Assembly (NCBI GenBank): GCA_001899205.1
Contig: MKVL01000010.1
Location: 203,885 to 267,884 of the forward strand
Source of the DNA: Mesorhizobium sp. 65-26
GTDB taxonomy: Bacteria > Pseudomonadota > Alphaproteobacteria > Rhizobiales > Rhizobiaceae
Reading direction: 5' to 3'
Length of the DNA stretch: 64,000 bases
The translations under genes and the position numbers were made by a program. Of this stretch, positions 1-9,045 are shown piece by piece. Positions within the stretch are counted from its first letter, which is position 1, and each line of letters opens with the position of its first letter. A model generated the notes under the pieces. It was given only the letters and a program-made list of their open reading frames with translations, was not told where the DNA came from and searched no databases.

Positions 1-835
1 CATAGCGTTCGACGAAGAAATAGTAGGGCTTGTCGCGCGATATGCCCTTGCCGCCGTACATTTCGACCGAGGTCGGCAGCCGGTTGCCGGCCTGCAGCAT
101 GCCGTCGGCGCCATGCACCTCGATGCGCTGGTCGTAGCCATAGGCGGCCCTGACGCTGTTGTTGATGTGGCACTGCCGGCCGGACGCGGTTCGCAGGATG
201 AACATCGCCGTATCGTAGTCGCCGAGCTTCCTGTATTGCGGCGCCACCAGCGAGGAGCCGGTCGCGAACAGCTCGACAGGTTCCTCGTCGAGCAGGTTCC
301 GCGCCATGTCGAAGTCGTGAATCGTCATTTCGCGAAAGACGCCCCCGCCGCCGGCCAGTGCGTCCTCGGTTTCGGGCTCTGGGTCGCGGCTGGTGATGAT
401 GACCTGCTCGACCGCGCCGATCTCGCCGCCGGCGAGGCGCTCCTTCAGCGACCGGAAGCTCGGATCGAAGCGGCGGTTGAAGCCGATCTGGAACGGGACG
501 CCCGCTTTCTCGACCGCTGCCAGGCACTCGTCGGTGCGCTTGAGGTCGAGATCGATCGGCTTCTCGCAGAAGATCGCCTTGCCGTTCGCTGCCGCGGCCA
601 TGGCGAGGTCGGCATGGGTGCGTGTCGCCGAGGCGATAAAGACCATTTTCACCGACGGATCGTTCATCACAGTCCCGGTGTCGGCGATCTCGGCGCCGGT
701 GACGGCGGCGACCTCGGCGGCGGCTGTGCGATTGGGGTCGACGATGTAGCGCAGCCGCACCCTTGGGTGGCGCGCGAGATTGCCCGCATGCACACGGCCG
801 ATCAGCCCCACCCCGAACAGACAAACATCCATCAT
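1..835 (-). CDS. Gfo/Idh/MocA family dehydrogenase (inositol 2-dehydrogenase-like), C-terminus cut by window edge
   Basis: Predicted NAD(P)-dependent sugar or cyclitol dehydrogenase. The visible 278 codons start with a Rossmann motif GVGLIG at residues 8-13 and contain the family EKP motif (CEKPID, E91-P93), whose Lys is catalytic in this family. The C-terminal part of the sugar-binding domain runs past base 1. The start is the first of two adjacent ATG codons, preceded by an AGGAAAG ribosome site. It is the last gene of a leftward operon, 60 bp after an ABC permease and in the same operon as an IolE-like dehydratase, which favours myo-inositol or a related cyclitol as substrate. The exact substrate cannot be read from the sequence. 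Confidence 0.85.
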   Translation of the reverse strand, partial: MMDVCLFGVGLIGRVHAGNLARHPRVRLRYIVDPNRTAAAEVAAVTGAEIADTGTVMNDPSVKMVFIASATRTHADLAMAAAANGKAIFCEKPIDLDLKRTDECLAAVEKAGVPFQIGFNRRFDPSFRSLKERLAGGEIGAVEQVIITSRDPEPETEDALAGGGGVFREMTIHDFDMARNLLDEEPVELFATGSSLVAPQYRKLGDYDTAMFILRTASGRQCHINNSVRAAYGYDQRIEVHGADGMLQAGNRLPTSVEMYGGKGISRDKPYYFFVERY

Positions 836-895
836 GCGTTCGACTTTCCTGTCAGGCCGCGCCTTCGCGGGACGGCCGGTTTGCCTGAGCGGCGT

Positions 896-1714
896 TCATT
901 TCACCGCGCCCATGGTGAGTCCTCGCACCAGATGGCGCTGCACCAGGAGCGCGAAGAAGACGATCGGCAGCGCGCCGATGACGCCGGCCGCCGCCATAGA
1001 GGCCCAGTCCGTGTCGATGCGGCCGATCAGCGTCGCGGTGCCGCGCGGCATCGTCATGGCACGGGGCGTCGCCGTCAGCGCCAGCGCGAAGAGAAACTCG
1101 TTGAAGGTCACCAGCACCGCGAAAATGGCGGTCGCCGCGAGCCCTGGCGCGGCCAGCGGCAGCGTGATGCGGCGGAAGGCGCCGAAGCGCGAATCGCCGT
1201 CGACCATCGCGGCTTCCTCGAGATCGACGGGGATCTCGCGGAAGAAGCTCTCCATCATCCAGACGCAGAAGGTGACGTTGAAGGCGGTGTAGGTTGCGAT
1301 CAGGCCGAGCCAACTGTCGAGCAGGCCGAGGCTGAGCATCAGCAGATAGACGGGGATCAGTATGACGACCGGCGGGATGATGCGCAGCGTCAAGAGGAAC
1401 AGGCCGACCTTGCGCTCCGCGGCGAAAGGCAGGCGGAACCTGGCGATCGCATAGGCGCCCATCGCGCCGACGATGAGCGCGATGGCGACGGAGAAGAAGG
1501 TCACCACGAGCGAATTGGTGAGATAGGAACCGAACTGCTTTTCGGTGAACAACCTGATGTAGTTGTCCAGCGTCGGCACGTGCGGATAGAGCGTGCCTTC
1601 CTGCGTGATCTCGCGGTTGGACTTGAGCGAGGTCGAGACCAGCCAGTAGATCGGCAGCAGCACGACCGCCAGGATGAAGACTGTTGTGAGGATACGGGCA
1701 AGGCGACTGCTCAT
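896..1714 (-). CDS. Carbohydrate ABC transporter permease (MalG type, CUT1)
   Basis: Inner-membrane permease of 272 residues, normal for MalG-like subunits. It has an N-terminal membrane segment (about residues 8-28), further hydrophobic segments, and the cytoplasmic EAA loop (EEAAMVDGDSRFGAFRRITLP) that docks on the ATPase. Its ATG overlaps the stop of the upstream permease by four bases (ATGA), so the two are translationally coupled. With the partner permease, binding protein and ATPase upstream it completes a CUT1-type sugar importer. The longer open frame upstream of this ATG is the shadow of the partner permease. Confidence 0.93.
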   Translation of the reverse strand: MSSRLARILTTVFILAVVLLPIYWLVSTSLKSNREITQEGTLYPHVPTLDNYIRLFTEKQFGSYLTNSLVVTFFSVAIALIVGAMGAYAIARFRLPFAAERKVGLFLLTLRIIPPVVILIPVYLLMLSLGLLDSWLGLIATYTAFNVTFCVWMMESFFREIPVDLEEAAMVDGDSRFGAFRRITLPLAAPGLAATAIFAVLVTFNEFLFALALTATPRAMTMPRGTATLIGRIDTDWASMAAAGVIGALPIVFFALLVQRHLVRGLTMGAVK

Positions 1715-2616
1715 GACGCGTCGATCCTGCGCAGCAGCCTGATGGCGCTGAAGGCGAGCGCGAGCACGACAAGGCCGATCGTCACGAACAACGCCGCCGC
1801 ATATCCGGTCTGCTGGAACTTGAAGGCGGTGTCGTAGCCGTAGATCGAGATCAGCCTCGTGGCCTCGCCCGGCCCGCCGCGGGTCAGCACGAAGACCTGG
1901 TCGAAGGTGCCGAAGGCATCGATGGCCCTGAGCACGATCGCCACCGCCAGCACCGGTCGCATCATCGGGAACGTGAGATCGGCAAAGACGCGCCAGGCGC
2001 CGGCGCCGTCGACGCGCGCCGCCTCGAACGGCTCGTGCGGCAGCGATTGAAGTCCCGCGAGCAGGATCAGGAACATCAGCGGCGTCCACTCCCAGACGTC
2101 GAGCACGACGAGGCCGATGAAGGCGTTGAGCGGGTTGCCGAGGATCTGCACCTCGCCGCCGCCCATGGCGTTCGAGAGCGCCGTCAGCATGCCGGCGTCG
2201 CTGGCGTAGATCAGGCGGAAAACAATGGCGACGACGACCGGCGTGATCACCATCGGAATGATGAGCACCGTGCGCAGCAACCTGATGCCGCGGAATTCGT
2301 GCAGGCAAAACAGGGCCAGCGCGAAGCCCAGTACCGCCTCGAAGGACACCGACAGCGCGACGAACTTCACGGTCACCCAGAGCGCGTTGAGGAACTGCGC
2401 ATCGCTCCACAGGTGCAGATAGTTCTGGAAGCCGGCGTCGGCGACCGGTGAGCCATAGCGATAGACCCTGGTGCTGGCGCGCAGGCCGTCCCAGAGCGGG
2501 TAGACGAGCACGCCGAGCACGATCATCAGGCCCGGCGCCAGCATGAGATATGGGAGGGCGAGGTCGAGCCCCGCCCCCTGCAGGCGATACCTGCGTGCCT
2601 GCGTCGCGCCTTGCAT
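1711..2616 (-). CDS. Carbohydrate ABC transporter permease (MalF/UgpA type, CUT1)
   Basis: First membrane subunit of the importer, 301 residues. It has a long N-terminal membrane segment (about 18-42), further hydrophobic segments, and an EAA-type loop (FEAARVDGAGAWRVFADLTFP). Its ATG overlaps the binding-protein stop codon (TGATG) and its own stop overlaps the next permease, so binding protein, MalF-like and MalG-like subunits are coupled. This is the standard CUT1 arrangement; the ligand is inferred from the IolE-like and dehydrogenase neighbours. Confidence 0.93.
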   Translation of the reverse strand: MQGATQARRYRLQGAGLDLALPYLMLAPGLMIVLGVLVYPLWDGLRASTRVYRYGSPVADAGFQNYLHLWSDAQFLNALWVTVKFVALSVSFEAVLGFALALFCLHEFRGIRLLRTVLIIPMVITPVVVAIVFRLIYASDAGMLTALSNAMGGGEVQILGNPLNAFIGLVVLDVWEWTPLMFLILLAGLQSLPHEPFEAARVDGAGAWRVFADLTFPMMRPVLAVAIVLRAIDAFGTFDQVFVLTRGGPGEATRLISIYGYDTAFKFQQTGYAAALFVTIGLVVLALAFSAIRLLRRIDAS

Positions 2617-3929
2617 CAGTAGTAACCGGCCGTGGTCAGATAATCCTTGACCTGCTTGGCCGCATTGTCCAACGCCGCGCCGCCGCCCGAGCCTGCCTGC
2701 AGCGCCTTGTTGAGCTCGATGCCGAGCAGTTCCTCAACCTTGGCCCAGTCTGGCGTGCGGGGTCTCGGCAGCGCGCCGGCGTCGAGTTGCTGCAGGGCGA
2801 CCGGGATCAGCCGGTTGCCGGGCTTGGCGATGCCGAAGGCGCTGCGCTTGACCGGGATCGAGCCCGCTTCCGAGAGCTTGGCCTGGGTTTCGGCGCTGAC
2901 GTACCATTTCAGGAACTCGATCGAGTTCGCCTTGTTGGGCGCCGACTTCGGCACGCCGGCAATGAAGATGCCCATCTGGGCAATCGCCGACTGCTGCTTG
3001 GGCACGACGCCGAAATCGAGCTTGCCCGCCACCTTGGTCTGGGTGGGATCGTCCGCCTTCAGCGCGTTGCCCGAATACTGGATGATGGCGCCGGCCTCTC
3101 CGCCGAGGATCGCCGCGCCCTCCTGGTCGGAGTCGAACTCGACCACGCCGCTCGGCGCGTTCTGCTTCATCGCGCCGACGAAGAAATCGGCGGAGGCCTT
3201 GCCTTCGGCGGAATTGAAGATCGGGTTCCACTTGTCGTCGAAGAAGGAGCCGCCGAACGACAGGAAGATCGGGTACCAACTGGTGACGATCGGGTTACCG
3301 GAGACACCCCGGAAGACGACCGGGTACTTGATCTTGCCGGCGGCGACGCCTTCCTTGCCCTTGGCGATCACCTCGTCCCAGGTCTTGGGCGCGCCGTTGG
3401 CGAAGACATCGTTGCGATAGGTAAGGGTCTGCAGGTCGCCGACGAAGGGCACGCAGATCAGCGTGGGCTTGGCATTCTCGAAGCCCTTGACGCGCGGTCC
3501 CTTCTGCGGCGGCCAGTAGCCCATGTCGATCATCGAGCCGATCCAGTCCTTGTCGGAGGCGTCTATGCCGCCGGCGCCGAGGTCCTCGAGCACGTTGGCG
3601 GCGCCGAACTGCGGCACCCAGGGATCGTCGAGCAGATAGAGGTCGTACTGGCCGGCGCCGCTATGGGCGTCGGCGAACCACTTCTCCAGCGTCACGCCGT
3701 ACTCATCCTCGAGGAACTCGATGTCGAAGCCCTGCTCCTTCGCCAGTGGGATGATCTTTTCCTTGAACGGCGTCAGCCCGCCATCGGCGAAGGCGCCGAT
3801 GATGACCTTCTTGGCGGCGGCGCGCGCCGGCATCGGCAAGCCGAGCGTGGTGAGGGCGGTGGTGGCGAGCGCCAGGCCAAGCCCGCCCTTGATGACGGAG
3901 CGGCGAGTAAGTCTGCTGGAATGCATCAT
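2616..3929 (-). CDS. Tat-exported sugar ABC transporter substrate-binding protein (CUT1)
   Basis: Periplasmic solute-binding protein of 437 residues, of the extracellular solute-binding protein family 1. The N-terminus has a twin-arginine signal (LTRRSVIKGG, then a hydrophobic stretch and an AxA-type cleavage site near residue 35), so it is probably exported folded. The start is the first of two adjacent ATGs, with a GGGAGAG ribosome site. The start codons overlap the stop of the upstream ATPase, continuing the tightly packed operon. It determines the substrate of the importer; the context suggests a cyclitol or polyol. Confidence 0.92.
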   Translation of the reverse strand: MMHSSRLTRRSVIKGGLGLALATTALTTLGLPMPARAAAKKVIIGAFADGGLTPFKEKIIPLAKEQGFDIEFLEDEYGVTLEKWFADAHSGAGQYDLYLLDDPWVPQFGAANVLEDLGAGGIDASDKDWIGSMIDMGYWPPQKGPRVKGFENAKPTLICVPFVGDLQTLTYRNDVFANGAPKTWDEVIAKGKEGVAAGKIKYPVVFRGVSGNPIVTSWYPIFLSFGGSFFDDKWNPIFNSAEGKASADFFVGAMKQNAPSGVVEFDSDQEGAAILGGEAGAIIQYSGNALKADDPTQTKVAGKLDFGVVPKQQSAIAQMGIFIAGVPKSAPNKANSIEFLKWYVSAETQAKLSEAGSIPVKRSAFGIAKPGNRLIPVALQQLDAGALPRPRTPDWAKVEELLGIELNKALQAGSGGGAALDNAAKQVKDYLTTAGYY

Positions 3930-5023
3930 TTCACTCTCCCATTGTTGTTGACCCTGTGGACGGCGGTAAGGCCGGCCGAATTGAAGAAACAGGCGTTCGC
4001 CGGGTCGAAGGTGACGCCGATGCTCTCGCCGACCGCGCCCCTGAAATCGCGGCCGGCCCGTACCGAGACGTTGCCGCCTTCGAGGCGGACATTGACCAGC
4101 GTCTCGTTGCCCATGGGTTCGACGACATAGATCTCGCCGGGCAGGGCGCCCGGTTCGCCAGGTTGGGCTACGCTGCAGTCTTCCGGACGCAGCCCGATCT
4201 CCACGATCCCGGCCAGCCGGCACGCAGTGAGCCGCGTCTGCTCCAGTGGCACGATGCTGGCAGCGACCATCACGCCTTGTTCGCTCAGCGCGGCCGGCAG
4301 GATGTTCATCGGCGGATTGCCGACGAAGGTGGCCACGAAGCGGTTTGCGGGGCGGTCATAGATGTCTATGGGTGGTGCCATCTGCTGCAGGTCGCCGCCA
4401 TGCATGACGGCGACGAGGTCCGCCATCGTCAAGGCTTCGACCTGGTCGTGAGTGACGTAGATGGTGGTGGCGCTGAGGCGCTGGCAGAGCCGCTTGATCT
4501 CGCCGCGCATGGTGAGCCGCAGCCGCGCGTCGAGATTGGACAGGGGTTCGTCCATCAGGAAGGCCGCCGGGTCGCGCACGATGGCGCGGGCCAGCGCCAC
4601 GCGCTGGCGCTGGCCGCCGGAGAGCTGGCGTGGCCGGCGGTCGAGCAGATGGCCGATTTCGAGGATCGCGGCGACCTCGCCGATCTTGGCTTTCCGCTCG
4701 GCCTCCGACGTGCCACGGATCCATAGTGGATAGCCGATGTTTTCGGCGACCGTCATCTGCGGATAGAGCGCGTAGCTTTGGAACACCATGGCGATGTCGC
4801 GGTCGCGCGGCTGCAGCCGGGTGACGTCGCGCTCGCCGATGAAGACCTTGCCGGCTGTCGGCATGTCGAGCCCGGCCAGGATGCGCAGCGCGGTCGTCTT
4901 GCCGCAGCCGGAAGGGCCGAGGAGGGCGAGGAACTTGTGGTCCGGCACGGCCAGGTCGAGCGATCGCAACACGTTGAGCGCGCCGAAATTCTTGACCACG
5001 TTCTTGAAGACTACCGAACCCAT
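3926..5023 (-). CDS. Sugar ABC transporter ATP-binding protein (UgpC/MalK type)
   Basis: ATPase subunit of 365 residues that powers the importer encoded downstream. Walker A is GPSGCGKTT (residues 36-44), the Q-loop lies in VFQSYALYP, the signature is LSGGQRQR and Walker B is FLMDEP followed by the D-loop and a switch His (VTHDQ). The C-terminal about 130 residues form the OB-fold/TOBE extension seen in MalK/UgpC proteins. It starts 23 bp after the IolE-like gene and overlaps the binding-protein start. Confidence 0.95.
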   Translation of the reverse strand: MGSVVFKNVVKNFGALNVLRSLDLAVPDHKFLALLGPSGCGKTTALRILAGLDMPTAGKVFIGERDVTRLQPRDRDIAMVFQSYALYPQMTVAENIGYPLWIRGTSEAERKAKIGEVAAILEIGHLLDRRPRQLSGGQRQRVALARAIVRDPAAFLMDEPLSNLDARLRLTMRGEIKRLCQRLSATTIYVTHDQVEALTMADLVAVMHGGDLQQMAPPIDIYDRPANRFVATFVGNPPMNILPAALSEQGVMVAASIVPLEQTRLTACRLAGIVEIGLRPEDCSVAQPGEPGALPGEIYVVEPMGNETLVNVRLEGGNVSVRAGRDFRGAVGESIGVTFDPANACFFNSAGLTAVHRVNNNGRVK

Positions 5024-5046
5024 CCCGCCAGCGCCCCCCGCCTGCC

Positions 5047-5958
5047 TCAAGCTCTGCGCTCGTGCACGTAGAAACCGGCATCTTGCGCCAGCGTCTTCAG
5101 ATTGCGATAGCCCATCGTCGCGTAGGTCAAGGGGTGGGCCTTGGCCGGGTCCTGTTCGGCTTCCACCACCAGCCAGCCGGAATAGCCCTTGTCGGCCAGG
5201 ATTGCGAGCAGTGTCGGATAATCGATCGCGCCGTCGCCCGGCACGGTGAAGATGCCTTCCATCACCGCGCCCATGAAGCTCATGTCGCTGGCGCGCGCTT
5301 TCTTCAGCATCGCCGGGCGCACATCCTTGCAGTGGACGTGGACGACGCGGCCGACATGCCGGCGCAGGAGTTGCTCCGGATCGCCGCCGGAGAAGGCGCA
5401 ATGGCCGGTGTCGTAGAGCAGGCCCACCGCCTCGCCGGTGGTTTCCATCAGCCTGTCGATCTCGGCGTCCGTCTCGACGATCGTGCCCATATGGTGGTGG
5501 AAGGCCATGCCCACGCCGAAATCGGCGAAGCACTCGGCCAGCCGGGTGATCTTTTGCCCGTAGGGCTTCCATTCGTCGGCCGCGAGCGTTGGCCGCTGCG
5601 AGATCGGGTCGTGGATGGCGCCATGGCGGCCGCGCGAGGTGTCGGCATAGACGACGTGGCTGGCGCCGAGGTCGCGCAGCAACGTCAGGTGCGGGCGGAT
5701 CGCCTCGAACTCCTCGTCGACCTCCTTCTCGCAGATGCGGCCGTCGAACCAGCCGGAGACCAGCGCCAACCCGTAATGGTCGAGGATGGGGCCGAGCGCG
5801 CGGCTGTCGCGCGGGAACTTGCCGCCAAGCTCGGTGCCGGCATAGCCTGCCTCGGCCGTTTCGCCGAGGCAGGTCTCGAGCGGCGTGTCGCCGCCCAGTT
5901 CCGGCACGTCGTCATTGGTCCAGGTGATCGGGTTGATGCCAAGTCGAACTGTGGTCAT
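5047..5958 (-). CDS. iolE: Sugar phosphate isomerase/epimerase, IolE-like myo-inosose-2 dehydratase
   Basis: TIM-barrel enzyme of 303 residues, the usual length of IolE. IolE removes water from 2-keto-myo-inositol (myo-inosose) in inositol breakdown. Seen in the sequence: an N-terminal strand with NPITWTNDDVP, the metal-site segments MAFHHHMGT and YDTGHCAFSGG, and a C-terminal VEAEQDP stretch, all matching the IolE group. It is the first gene of the leftward operon with a CUT1 importer and a Gfo/Idh/MocA dehydrogenase, which could make its substrate. The rest of the iol pathway (IolB, C, D) is not in the window, so related cyclitols are also possible. Confidence 0.82.
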   Translation of the reverse strand: MTTVRLGINPITWTNDDVPELGGDTPLETCLGETAEAGYAGTELGGKFPRDSRALGPILDHYGLALVSGWFDGRICEKEVDEEFEAIRPHLTLLRDLGASHVVYADTSRGRHGAIHDPISQRPTLAADEWKPYGQKITRLAECFADFGVGMAFHHHMGTIVETDAEIDRLMETTGEAVGLLYDTGHCAFSGGDPEQLLRRHVGRVVHVHCKDVRPAMLKKARASDMSFMGAVMEGIFTVPGDGAIDYPTLLAILADKGYSGWLVVEAEQDPAKAHPLTYATMGYRNLKTLAQDAGFYVHERRA

Positions 5959-6509
5959 TGCTCGCTTTCCACCCGCGACCATGCGGCGGCGGGTTGCACG
6001 TTTCCGGGAGAAAATGACTGCTGGCACGCGGCCTGGCGCTGAAATTCCTGCCGGCCCTTCCGGTGCCGCGACGTCCTCCCAACGCCTCGCACCGCTGTCT
6101 TGCAGGGAGAAGTCTAGCCGGCTCTGTCTCCATCGCGAGGGCCAGTTTTGCGAAGAATGAAGGAACCAGTTGTGTCTCTTGCCGGCTATGGCAGGATGGG
6201 AAGAGGACAATGGGCGGTGTTGCATATGGAAGAGTTGAGGTGCGTTGCCGGGCTTGAGCGTCCAGTGTTCGCGCGAGGCACCCCCCTCTGTCCTACCGGA
6301 CATCTCCCCTGCAAAGAGGAAGATTGGCAGCTCCGCCGCCAAGGCTTTTCCTGCGACGTTGGCGATTGGCGAAAGCGATGGCGACATCTGATCTCCCCCC
6401 TTGCGGGGGAGATGGCCGTCAGGCCAGAGGGGGGCGGGCGGGAACTCCACGCTGCAAAGCGAGCTCTTTGGGAGCTTCCGTCGCCAGCAGGGTGCGGAGG
6501 CTAACACCC
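5959..6509. other. Divergent intergenic region, iolE operon / MocR regulator
   Basis: A 551-base non-coding stretch between the leftward inositol-type operon and the rightward MocR regulator. It must hold both promoters. About 150 bases of it are a long inverted-repeat element (6281-6434). I could not assign a convincing -35/-10 pair or a MocR operator. No supported gene is seen here. Confidence 0.6.
6281..6434. repeat. Rhizobial-type palindromic intergenic element (family A)
   Basis: Two 29-base arms in inverted orientation at 6281-6309 and 6406-6434 match at 25 of 29 positions. Each arm runs from CCCCCCTCTG to CATCTCCCC. They flank about 96 bases of spacer. Long GC-rich intergenic mosaic elements of this style are common in Mesorhizobium-like genomes. 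It lies between two divergent genes, so it is not a simple terminator. Confidence 0.7.
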
Positions 6510-7982
6510 ATGCACCGTCGTCCCAAGCGACAGGCCTTCCCGCTCGACATGCTGGCGGTGGACCGGCAGAGCGGCGAGCATCTTTCGCGCCAGCTCTATC
6601 ACGGGCTGGTCGCCATCATCCGCAACCGCTCGCTGGCGCCGGGCTCGGAACTGCCCTCGACGCGGTCGCTGGCGGCCGAGCTCGGCCTTGGCCGCAATAC
6701 CATCGTGTCGGCCTACGACCAGTTGATCACCGAGGGCTATCTTGCCAACCGCCAGGGCGCGCGGCCGGTGATCGTCGACTTGCCGGACGGGCCGCGCGAG
6801 ACGCCGCCGGAGGAGCCGCCGGTGCCGCTGCGCGCGCCCTCAAGGCGCGGCGAGGAACTGCTCAGCCAGCACTGCCATCACGGTACAGCCGGGCGGTTCG
6901 CTTTCCACCCGGGCATGCCGGACGCGGCGAGCTTCCCCTTCGGCGTCTGGGGCCGGCTGGTGGCGCGGCGCGCAAGCCACGGCGGCGAAACGTTGTTCGG
7001 CACCTATGACGTCACCGGTCATCCGGCCCTGAAGGAGGCGATCGCCGGCTATCTCTTCTCGGCGCGCGGCGTTCGCTGCCGGCCGGAGCAGATCGTCATC
7101 ACCACCGGCGCGCAGGCCGCCTTCGACCTTCTGGCGCGCCTGCTGCTCGACCCCGGCGACACGGTGTGGATGGAGGAACCGGGCTATTACGGCGCCAAGG
7201 CCGCCTTCACCGTGGCGGGCGCCCGCATCGTGCCAATCCCCGTCGACCAGGAGCGTGGCTGGCGGCTCGACCCGCCCGACGTCGCGCCGCGCCTGATCTA
7301 TGTGACGCCGGCCTGCCAGCATCCGCTCGGCATCACCATGCGCATGGAGGAGCGGCTACGCCTGCTCGATATCGCCGGGACCGGCAACAGCTGGGTGATC
7401 GAGGACGATTTCGACGGCGAATACCGCTTTCAGGGCAGGCCGGTGCCGGCGATCCAGAGCATGGACCGGTCCGGTTGCGTGATCTATGTCGGCACCTTCG
7501 CCAAGCTGCTGTTCCCGGCACTGCGCGTGGGCTTCATGGTGCTGCCGCCGGAACTGGCCGGCCGTATCGGCAACGCGCTTTCCACCACCGGCCAGTTCGC
7601 GCCGCTGGTGCTGCAGGCGGCACTCGCCGATTTCATCACCGAAGGCCATATGAGCCGGCACCTGAAGCGTATGCGCCGCATCTACGCCCAGCGCCGCCAG
7701 CTTTTCCGCGACATCGTCGCGGAACGACTGCGCGACGAGATCACGCTTTCCCCGGCCGAGGCCGGCATCCAGGTGGTGGGCTACCTCAGGCCCGGCATAG
7801 ACGACATCAAGGTCAGCCAGGCCGCGGCGCGAAAGGCTATCAACGTTTCGCCCCTGTCGAAATACTTCCAGGAGACGGCGGCCACGCAAGGGTTGGTGCT
7901 GGGCTATGCGGCCTGTGACGCCGCGCAGACGCGGGACGGGGTGGAGAGATTGGCGGCGGCGATCCGCGAGACGCTGGGATGA
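6510..7982 (+). CDS. MocR/PdxR-type GntR regulator with aminotransferase domain
   Basis: Regulator of 490 residues with an N-terminal GntR winged helix (about 25-90, including SRQLYHGL and LPSTRSLAAELGLGRNTI) joined to a fold-type I aminotransferase domain (about 130-490). The PLP lysine is kept at K332 (GTFAKLLFPALR), so it probably binds pyridoxal phosphate as an effector or cofactor. The ATG at 6510 follows a CGGAGG ribosome site. It is divergent from the inositol-type operon and may control it, although MocR proteins often regulate amino-acid, taurine, GABA or vitamin B6 genes. The target is unproven. Confidence 0.9.
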   Translation: MHRRPKRQAFPLDMLAVDRQSGEHLSRQLYHGLVAIIRNRSLAPGSELPSTRSLAAELGLGRNTIVSAYDQLITEGYLANRQGARPVIVDLPDGPRETPPEEPPVPLRAPSRRGEELLSQHCHHGTAGRFAFHPGMPDAASFPFGVWGRLVARRASHGGETLFGTYDVTGHPALKEAIAGYLFSARGVRCRPEQIVITTGAQAAFDLLARLLLDPGDTVWMEEPGYYGAKAAFTVAGARIVPIPVDQERGWRLDPPDVAPRLIYVTPACQHPLGITMRMEERLRLLDIAGTGNSWVIEDDFDGEYRFQGRPVPAIQSMDRSGCVIYVGTFAKLLFPALRVGFMVLPPELAGRIGNALSTTGQFAPLVLQAALADFITEGHMSRHLKRMRRIYAQRRQLFRDIVAERLRDEITLSPAEAGIQVVGYLRPGIDDIKVSQAAARKAINVSPLSKYFQETAATQGLVLGYAACDAAQTRDGVERLAAAIRETLG

Positions 7983-8055
7983 TGGGGCGGGCCGGTGCTT
8001 CGCGTTGAATTGGCTTTCCAGGCTGGCGCTTATTCCGCCGTGTCGCCGGCAGCTT

Positions 8056-8784
8056 CTACCCCGAAATAGCCTTCGCGCCCTCGATCAGTTGGGCGGCGAT
8101 GACTGGGACCTGGTCCTGGGGGAGGTCGGCGGCGGGCACGACGATGACGAGGCTGCCCAGGATGCGTTTTTCGGAGTTGAAGATGGGGGCGGCGATGCCG
8201 GCGTTGCGGCTGTCGACCTCGCCGGCGGAGTAGGAATAGCCCTGCTGGCGGATGGCCTTCAGCGTCTTGCGGAAGCTTGCCCAGTCGTTGCCCAGTCCGG
8301 CGGCGGCTATTTCGGCGGCGTTGGCCAGCATCAGGCTGCGCAGCCTGTGGTCGGGCAGGTGCGCAAGGATCGCCTTGCCGGCGGCGCCGCGCAGCAGCGG
8401 CATCGGTCTGCCGCGATCGTAGCTGGTCAGCACGGTGCGGTCGGGCCAGGCCTGGGCGATGCAGACGACGTTCTTGCCGTAATAGGCGCACACCATCAGG
8501 TTGCCCTTCACCCGCGTGATCAGGTCGTCCATCACGTCGCCGGCGCGGTGCAGCAGCGGGTCGTTGAGGCGAATCTGGCGGTCGAGCTGGATGATGCGGG
8601 AGCCCAGCGTGAAGCCGCGCTGGATGTCGGGCGCGATCAGGCCCGCCGTGCTCAGCGTCTTCAGATAGCGATAGGCGGTCGGCACCGAACAGTTCAGCTC
8701 GGCCGCGATCTCCTCCGCCGTGAGCGCGGTGCGGTCGCCGTCAAACAGGTCGAAGATGGCGAGCATGCGCGCGAGGCTGTCCAT
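8056..8784 (-). CDS. IclR family transcriptional regulator
   Basis: DNA-binding regulator of 242 residues, near the family norm of about 250. The N-terminal winged helix covers about residues 1-65 (LTAEEIAAELNCSVPTAYRYLKTL) and the C-terminal effector domain about 75-240. It lies next to, and on the same strand as, an SDR gene, beyond which a CUT2 sugar operon starts divergently. The two divergent promoters share the same operator-like sequence, making this protein the most likely binder. IclR proteins usually sense small organic acids or sugar-acid intermediates. Confidence 0.92.
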   Translation of the reverse strand: MDSLARMLAIFDLFDGDRTALTAEEIAAELNCSVPTAYRYLKTLSTAGLIAPDIQRGFTLGSRIIQLDRQIRLNDPLLHRAGDVMDDLITRVKGNLMVCAYYGKNVVCIAQAWPDRTVLTSYDRGRPMPLLRGAAGKAILAHLPDHRLRSLMLANAAEIAAAGLGNDWASFRKTLKAIRQQGYSYSAGEVDSRNAGIAAPIFNSEKRILGSLVIVVPAADLPQDQVPVIAAQLIEGAKAISG

Positions 8785-8857
8785 GGATGGGCCGAACTCC
8801 TGTCTGGCGCCCGGGGCGGAGGGAAATGGTCCCTCCCGGCCTCAAGGCCCACTTCAG

Positions 8858-8926
8858 TCTAGAGCGATTCCAGCGAAAAAAGGAATCGCCGTCACCGTCT
8901 CTATCTCTTTGTTTTTACGCAATTCC
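8858..8926. repeat. Short intergenic repeat with hairpin (rhizobial 'AGAGCG...ACGCAATTCC' type)
   Basis: The stretch from TCTAGAGCG to TTTTTACGCAATTCC resembles a very widespread rhizobial intergenic sequence, recognised from memory. It contains an 8-bp stem GCGATTCC (8864-8871) and GGAATCGC (8882-8889) around an A-rich loop. It lies downstream of the leftward SDR gene (ends 9046) and upstream of the IclR gene, so it could also act as a terminator or processing site between them. Confidence 0.5.
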
Positions 8927-9045
8927 CTGGGGGATTGCCTGGTGCGCTTGCGCCTGCTGGAACCGGTGCGGCGGCGCAAATCCCTGTTTCTCGCGAGTGC
9001 CGCCGTGCGGACCGGTGTCCGCGACGCCCTGCTTCCAGCCGGGCT

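Noticed and set aside
113-1837. Long rightward open frame opposite the inositol-type operon
   Set aside because: It lies antisense to three recognised genes, has no family sequence and is Arg/Glu-rich as expected from the reverse of GC-rich codons.
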